From VAZQ01 sp963725065 (GTDB taxonomy: Bacteria > Pseudomonadota > Alphaproteobacteria > Rhizobiales > Xanthobacteraceae), in NCBI GenBank assembly GCA_963725065.1, contig CAVRXD010000053.1:310001-374000 (forward strand): 64,000 nucleotides of DNA. The letters run 5' to 3'. Made by a program: the position numbers and the translations under genes. How positions within the stretch are numbered: position 1 is the stretch's first letter; each line of letters starts with the position of its first letter. A model generated the notes under the pieces. It saw only the letters and a list, made by a program, of their open reading frames with translations. It was not told the DNA's origin and searched no databases. Of the stretch, positions 58,295 through 64,000 are shown in pieces.

Positions 58295-58364
58295 TCCCGT
58301 ACGTCGGCGATCGTGTCGGGGGGCTGGGAGTGCGACCGCCGGCGCTAGACTATTAATGTGGTAA

Positions 58365-58928
58365 CTACAGGCGTTGTCCGCCAGAGTGTTCCATATCGGT
58401 TGGCCCAGTGTTGGTGCGGCGCGGACCCCAGTGATGGCGCATACCGTCGCCGTCACGTCCACCGCCATCACGTCCGCGGAACCCTTCCCGATCGGTTCCG
58501 GTCAGGCGGTTGAGAATCGCAAAGCGCCGCTTCTGATTCTCATCGAGGCTCTTGTACAGAGGATCTGTGGCGTCAGCCAATTTCTTCAAGGCCGCACCGG
58601 TGTCCGTCAGGGATGTGGCGCGCTGACGCAGGCGTTCGACCGGATCGTCGCTGGACGGGGCGTTGCGCATTGCCGTCCTGCGCTCCATCCGCACCTTGCC
58701 GAAATCACGCGCCGCCTGCTCGAAGGCCGGCCAGTTCTTCTCCTGGTCCGGCGTCAGCGTCAGGCCCGCCTTGAGCGCCGCAAGCCGCGCTTCGCCGAAC
58801 GCGCGCATATCCTCGCTGTTGGGCCGCCAGCGCTGGGCTCCGTCACGGTCACTGCGCTGCTGCGCGTAAACGAGCGAGGTGCCGGCGATCGCGAGTGTTG
58901 CTGTTCCGGCGACGATGGCTTTCCACAT
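58365..58928 (-). CDS. Spy/CpxP-like LTXXQ periplasmic protein
   Basis: 187 residues from MWKAIVAGTATLAIAGTSLV (AAGGGGAA 8 nt before); MPMWK two codons earlier is also possible. A Sec signal ends SLVYAQQ. Mature part helical with LTxxQ-type motifs GLTLTPDQEKNWPAFEQAAR and YKSLDENQKRRFAILNRLTG, then a Gly/Arg/Asp/His-rich tail. Likely a periplasmic chaperone or metal-stress protein. Confidence 0.8.
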   Translation of the reverse strand: MWKAIVAGTATLAIAGTSLVYAQQRSDRDGAQRWRPNSEDMRAFGEARLAALKAGLTLTPDQEKNWPAFEQAARDFGKVRMERRTAMRNAPSSDDPVERLRQRATSLTDTGAALKKLADATDPLYKSLDENQKRRFAILNRLTGTDREGFRGRDGGGRDGDGMRHHWGPRRTNTGPTDMEHSGGQRL

Positions 58929-59167
58929 GGGCATTTCCCCTTCAGTCACCTTACGATGGACGCGAGTACAGAGGGAAAGGACCGGCGTATCAAGTTAAAG
59001 TTCGGTTAGGTAACGAACGCGGAACGCAAGACTAGATAACGTTTTCGCGAGCAAGATTACGGGTTTGTCATATTAGTTGAATCGCTTCTTCTATGGCCGC
59101 GAGCTGCTGACCTTGCCCGCAGCGCGGGCACGTCCCGCGAGGGACGCGCCCGTTTCCTTACGGTCGC

Positions 59168-60757
<1,590 letters not shown>

Positions 60758-60778
60758 ACGTGGTCCTTCTCGTCGGTT

Positions 60779-60801
60779 GGCGCCCTCTCGGTTCGGGCGC
60801 C
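60779..60801 (-). promoter_or_regulatory. Hairpin before the leuA ribosome site
   Basis: On the minus strand GGCGCCC-gaaccgaga-GGGCGCC, a perfect 7-bp stem ending 21 nt before the leuA start codon. It could mask initiation or act as the final hairpin of an attenuator; no U-run follows. Confidence 0.45.
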
Positions 60802-60922
60802 GGCGCGTTTTCGGGCTAAGGGGTTACCGGTCAGCCATCGGAAAACACGCCACTTGAAGAGGTGGAGCGCGCAAACCGGTTCCCACTTTTGCTGAGCGCG
60901 CTCTGGTTCCGTCCTTCGGTGC

Positions 60923-60965
60923 CCCCTGAGCGCCCAGGCGTAAACGCCCAGCCGGCCCTCAGGGG
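60923..60965 (-). promoter_or_regulatory. Attenuator-like hairpin overlapping the leader stop codon
   Basis: Arms CCCCTGAG (60965 to 60958) and CTCAGGGG (60930 to 60923) pair perfectly, with an inner GGCG-TTTA-CGCC stem. The leader peptide's TGA lies in the first arm, so a ribosome finishing the leader would block this hairpin. Confidence 0.5.
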
Positions 60966-61033
60966 AGGGTAAGGAGCAGAAGGCCGCCGAGAATCAGGGC
61001 AGCGCCGGGCCGGGGCTGAGCCCCCCGGGTCAT
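60959..61033 (-). CDS. leuA leader peptide (candidate attenuator)
   Basis: 24 residues: MTRGAQPRPGAALILGGLLL then LTLP. Six leucines, four of them consecutive (codons CTT CTG CTC CTT), fall in the last 12 residues. It ends about 200 nt upstream of leuA on the same strand, and its stop is buried in a hairpin. This is the expected design for leucine-sensing attenuation, which is known for leuA in other proteobacteria; here it is inferred from sequence. Confidence 0.6.
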   Translation of the reverse strand: MTRGAQPRPGAALILGGLLLLTLP

Positions 61034-61417
61034 CGCGCGGAAATCACGGCGCGTCGGCATCACATTCGCCCTCGGCATGGTCACGCAAGGCACGGCACAA
61101 TCGCGGCCGCAGCTTTCCTGTATGTGACCGCCGCCTTTCTAGCGGAAGTGCGGTCCGCTTCGCAAGATCGAATCCAGTCGACGACGGCCCAGCGACAGTT
61201 GCTTCGCGCGGCATCGTCCATTCGCGCTAAACCCTTGCAAGGCCGGCGATCTTGTCGGGAGGCTGGCTGTCCGCGCGATGATGCCAGGACAGCACTGCTG
61301 ACCTTTTACGGGCCCGACCGACAGCTCGGCGCCCTCGGTCGCGTAGCGCGCGTAACGGAAATCACGGATGTGCATCTGAGACCGGCGGCGGCTCGCCCGT
61401 GAGCCGATCGCCCGCCG
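61034..61417. other. Intergenic region upstream of the leader peptide
   Basis: No gene recognised. It must contain the leuA promoter and the end of the ridA-like transcript. Confidence 0.4.
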
Positions 61418-61909
61418 CTATTTGCTGACCACCGCGGTCACGTCGATCTCGAGCAACATGCCCGGAATTGCGAGCGCACTGATCACCAGAAAGGTGTTGG
61501 CCGGGATCGGCCCGTCGCCATACGCCTCGCGCCGGCACTTGGCCACGTCGGCCTGGAAGCGCACGTCGGTGACGTACACGACCTGTTTCACCGCATCGGC
61601 CAAGGACGCTCCATACGCGGCCAGCAGGCGTTTGATCTTGTCGTATGCGTATCGGCACTGCTCGTAGGGGTTACCCGGATGCAGGATGGGGGCGCTTGCT
61701 CCCGCCGCGCCGTGCTCATCTTCCGCGCCGATGCCGGCCAGATAGATGGTTTTGCCTGGGCCATTGACGGTGACAACCTCGCTGAACCGACCCTTCGTCC
61801 ATTCCGACGGGTTGTAGCGCCGGACCTCCAGGCCCTGGGCCAGCACCGCGGTCTGCGCGGCGACCGTTGCAACAATGAGAGCGGCTGAGAATCTGGCGAC
61901 GGACGACAT
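61418..61909 (-). CDS. RidA/YjgF-family protein with signal peptide
   Basis: 163 residues from MSSVARFSAALIVATVAAQT (CGAGGAGAAAC before the ATG). The first 24 residues look like a Sec signal (ALIVATVAAQTAVLAQG). The body has the RidA pattern: GKTIYLAGIGAEDEHG, PYEQCRYAYDKIKRLLAAYG, ASLADAVKQVVYVTDVRFQA, GMLLEIDVTAVVSK, including the ExD strand near the end. Cytosolic RidA deaminates reactive enamines; an exported version would act on a different pool. The usual catalytic Arg position reads CRREAYG, so the chemistry is uncertain. Confidence 0.82.
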   Translation of the reverse strand: MSSVARFSAALIVATVAAQTAVLAQGLEVRRYNPSEWTKGRFSEVVTVNGPGKTIYLAGIGAEDEHGAAGASAPILHPGNPYEQCRYAYDKIKRLLAAYGASLADAVKQVVYVTDVRFQADVAKCRREAYGDGPIPANTFLVISALAIPGMLLEIDVTAVVSK

Positions 61910-61973
61910 GTTTCTCCTCGTGGGTCTGAATGGCTGCAGTCCGAGATGCCGATACGATATACGTGGCGTCTCG

Positions 61974-62125
61974 TCATCGTCCCTTGGGCTTCGACGTTTG
62001 TTTGGTTGCATCCGCGGGCGCGCCCCCTTCGGCCTCGAGCGCCGCGCGCACCTGTTCGAGCTCGCGAGGCGGAAACCGTCGGGATCGTCAATGCGTAACC
62101 GCTTGAGAAGTCTTGACGGGGTCAT
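61974..62125 (-). pseudogene. Small protein with one frameshift, coupled to the NUDIX gene
   Basis: MTPSRLLKRLRIDDPDGFRL begins in an ATGA overlap with the NUDIX stop, then one base is missing near 62060 and the alternative frame continues ELEQVRAALEAEGGAPADAT, KQTSKPKGR to a stop at 61974-61976. The joined product of about 50 residues would be a coherent small helical protein. Confidence 0.45.
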
Positions 62126-62841
62126 GACGCCTCCTCCGAAGCCCGACTCCAGACGTGGGTAAGGAACGCCGTGACGAACGGCGGCATCATCGGGTCGAAG
62201 TCGGCGGGGCCCCGCACAATGCGGACACCGGCGAGCTCGGGCTGCGCTTCCCGGGCGAGATGCGCGAGAATGCGCGCGCGAAGAGCGTCAGCGGTCGCGC
62301 GCGCATGCAGCGTCTTCACCTGCGCAATGCGGGGTCCCGCCAGCACCGTGATCCAGCCCGGCTCCGCCTCGAAGTCGTCGGGTGTAAGCCCGGTCTCCTC
62401 CCCGACCTCGCGCACAACGTTGCGTGCGAGGTCGACACGGGCGCCGTCGACGTCGTTCAAGTCCGGCAGCCCGGCAGGAAAATAGATTCGTCCCGGATTC
62501 GAGGTGTGTGCGCCCATGACACCGAGGACGAAGCCGCCGTCGCTACCGCGCAACGCACCCATGGCAAAACAGTTCTTTACGCATGGGTCCGGCGAATCCC
62601 ACTGGCGCCACGCCAGCATACTGGCGAAATCGGTCTCGAAATACGCCCCGTGAAACACCGGAGCCTTGATGGCATGCCGGTGCAGCATCAGCACGCGGCC
62701 GTTCCAGAGCGCCGGGTTGGCCCGCCGCAGCGCGTCAAAATGCGCCGCAATCTCGTCCCGCCTTTGGTCCGCGAACGGCCACGGCCGCGGTGACAGGACC
62801 AGTTCGAGCCGCTCGACAGGTACGATCGTCATCTCGGTCAT
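62122..62841 (-). CDS. NUDIX hydrolase family protein
   Basis: 239 residues. The Nudix helix is seen as DLARNVVREVGEETGLTPDD, holding REVGEETGL, though the leading GG-type loop of the box is weaker than usual. GFVLGVMGAHTSNPGRIYFP precedes it. Members cleave nucleoside diphosphates linked to X. It is coupled by ATGA to a small frameshifted gene downstream. Confidence 0.78.
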   Translation of the reverse strand: MTEMTIVPVERLELVLSPRPWPFADQRRDEIAAHFDALRRANPALWNGRVLMLHRHAIKAPVFHGAYFETDFASMLAWRQWDSPDPCVKNCFAMGALRGSDGGFVLGVMGAHTSNPGRIYFPAGLPDLNDVDGARVDLARNVVREVGEETGLTPDDFEAEPGWITVLAGPRIAQVKTLHARATADALRARILAHLAREAQPELAGVRIVRGPADFDPMMPPFVTAFLTHVWSRASEEAS

Positions 62842-62896
62842 GCGCGGTTCCCAAGCGCGTTCGGCAGACTTGGCGGCAGAGACCGAGCCGAGAGGA

Positions 62897-63778
62897 TCAT
62901 GCCTCGATCGTTCCCTCGGTCACGACGACGGCGTCGCCGCCGATCGAAGCGGAGAGAACTCGCCCTGCCTCGACCACCGCGACCAGCCGCATCAGGCTCG
63001 GCCGTCCCATCTCGTAGCCCTGCTCGATGGTGACGGGATGTGTTCCGTCGGACAAGTGCGAAGCGAGCAAGCCGGCAAACGCTGCGGCCGCGGAGCCGGT
63101 GGCGGGGTCTTCCGGGACGCCCATGCCAGGCGCGAACATGCGGGCGTGGAAACTATGCCCGGGCTCGACGGTCTGGCGGCAGACGACATAGGCCGCGCCA
63201 CCCGCGCCAAAGGCGCTGTCGAAGCTGGCGGGGTCAGGCCTGCAACGCTCGACCGCGGCACGCGAGGTTAGGGGTACGAATGTGAAGGGCATCCCGGCCG
63301 ACCAGCGCGCCGGGCGGAACTCGCCGATGTCGGCCGCCGCAACCCCCAGCGCCATGGCGATGATCGCATCGTCCGGTACCGGTTCGACCTCGGCCGGCAG
63401 TTGCGGAATGGTGAAGGCGGCACGACCGCCATCATTCGCAGTCGTTTCGAGCGTGCAACGCACCGGGCCGATCCCCTCCTCCAGCACGATCTCGCGCCCC
63501 ATGACGCCGCCATCGCGCAGGCCGAGCAGCACCGCCGTGCCGACCGTCGGATGACCGGCAAACGGCAGCTCGCGGCGCGGCGTAAAGATACGAATGCGGG
63601 CGCGATGAGCGGGATCGCTGGGCGGAAAGATGAACACAGTCTCCGGGTGATTGAACTCGTGCGCAATTGCCTGCATGGCCCCGGTATCGAGACGCTCGGC
63701 GTCGAGCACGACCGCGAGCGGATTGCCGGCAAAGCGGCGGTTGGTGAATACGTCAAGCGTGACGAAACGCCGGCGCAT
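62897..63778 (-). CDS. PhzF-family isomerase-like protein
   Basis: 293 residues. Landmarks: FVTLDVFTNRRFAGNPLAVV, QAIAHEFNHPETVFIFPP (with the catalytic-type Glu in HPETVF), RIRIFTPRRELPFAGHPTVG, FAPGMGVPEDPATGSAAAAF. This is the diaminopimelate-epimerase-like fold of PhzF proteins. Outside phenazine clusters the substrate is unknown. A NUDIX gene follows 55 nt downstream on the same strand. Confidence 0.88.
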   Translation of the reverse strand: MRRRFVTLDVFTNRRFAGNPLAVVLDAERLDTGAMQAIAHEFNHPETVFIFPPSDPAHRARIRIFTPRRELPFAGHPTVGTAVLLGLRDGGVMGREIVLEEGIGPVRCTLETTANDGGRAAFTIPQLPAEVEPVPDDAIIAMALGVAAADIGEFRPARWSAGMPFTFVPLTSRAAVERCRPDPASFDSAFGAGGAAYVVCRQTVEPGHSFHARMFAPGMGVPEDPATGSAAAAFAGLLASHLSDGTHPVTIEQGYEMGRPSLMRLVAVVEAGRVLSASIGGDAVVVTEGTIEA

Positions 63779-63843
63779 GAAGGCTCCTCATCGTCCCTTG
63801 TTGCGAAGTGCGATCCCCTTCGCCGCGCAATTGCGCCTCGACA

Positions 63844-64000
63844 TCATATCCGATGGGCGACGAAAACCTCGCTTGGTGTCACCAATTCGTCCTGAGCTTC
63901 GACCAGCAGCATCTCACTGGCGCCCGCTTCGGCGGTACGGTCGAGGATGCCGAAGATCGACGATCCAGCCAGCGACATGGCCTCAGCCACCGCGCCGGTG
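63844..64000 (-). CDS. Unidentified protein, C-terminal part (continues beyond window)
   Basis: The minus-strand frame from the window edge reads TGAVAEAMSLAGSSIFGILD, RTAEAGASEMLLVEAQDELV, TPSEVFVAHRI and stops at 63844-63846. Its composition is clearly coding, but no family was recognised. It lies 65 nt upstream of the PhzF-like start, same strand. Confidence 0.5.
   Translation of the reverse strand, partial: TGAVAEAMSLAGSSIFGILDRTAEAGASEMLLVEAQDELVTPSEVFVAHRI

Overview
The window looks like a chromosome segment of a high-GC alphaproteobacterium of the Bradyrhizobium/Rhodopseudomonas type (order Hyphomicrobiales). The evidence is GC-rich codon use, many exported proteins with the leader RREFITLLGG, Bug/TTT binding proteins, a clutch of tiny orphan proteins typical of that group, an HvrA-like H-NS protein and EcfG-era style regulation. 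No replication gene or rRNA is visible. 

Layout. 1-503: an island edge, with the C-terminal end of a tyrosine integrase running into a damaged tRNA-Arg(CCG), followed by a 3' remnant of a tRNA-Glu(CTC). 824-4667: a catabolic set (exported amidohydrolase, Bug binding protein, TauD/TfdA dioxygenase). 4718-5463: a scrapyard of gene tails. 5633-9935: regulation, with a STAS / HATPase / winged-helix ATPase operon and small genes. 9543-14044: a signalling operon (small membrane protein, periplasmic binding protein, two-REC hybrid histidine kinase, stand-alone receiver). 14435-16405: two more binding-protein genes, the second frameshifted. 16406-17822: an IS110-family element. 18100-20744: RTX-repeat exoprotein and an SMR exporter. 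21064-30747: binding proteins of two families (ABC_sub_bind and Bug) mixed with many broken copies, plus MOSC and LysR genes. 31116-33542: small genes and an SLT-like protein. 33856-43659: ten consecutive ABC_sub_bind paralogs on the minus strand, each joined to the next by a 4-nt ATGA overlap. 43894-51971: mostly tiny proteins, a two-domain protein resembling phage tail-tube folds, a lipocalin-like protein, mini DNA-ligase genes and remnants. 52076-58928: secreted and envelope proteins, an ECF sigma factor, SYLF, OmpA and H-NS proteins, tRNA-Lys(CTT) and a Spy-like protein. 59168-64000: core metabolism with leuA behind a leucine-rich leader peptide, an exported RidA, a NUDIX protein and a PhzF-like protein.

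The striking feature is the expansion of exported ABC_sub_bind (PF04392) proteins: 17 near-complete genes and at least four remnants, with not one ABC permease or ATPase in 64 kb. Three of the gene groups share an almost identical leader with a perfect AACCGCC-N7-GGCGGTT palindrome, and one group is coupled to a hybrid kinase. This suggests the binding proteins form a recombining, coordinately controlled sensing or scavenging repertoire that uses transporters or sensors elsewhere. A second recurrent motif, CTGAATYGTTCTGAAAT, occurs six times in intergenic DNA, mostly near promoters. All functional statements rest on reading the sequence and recalled family features; no searches were run.
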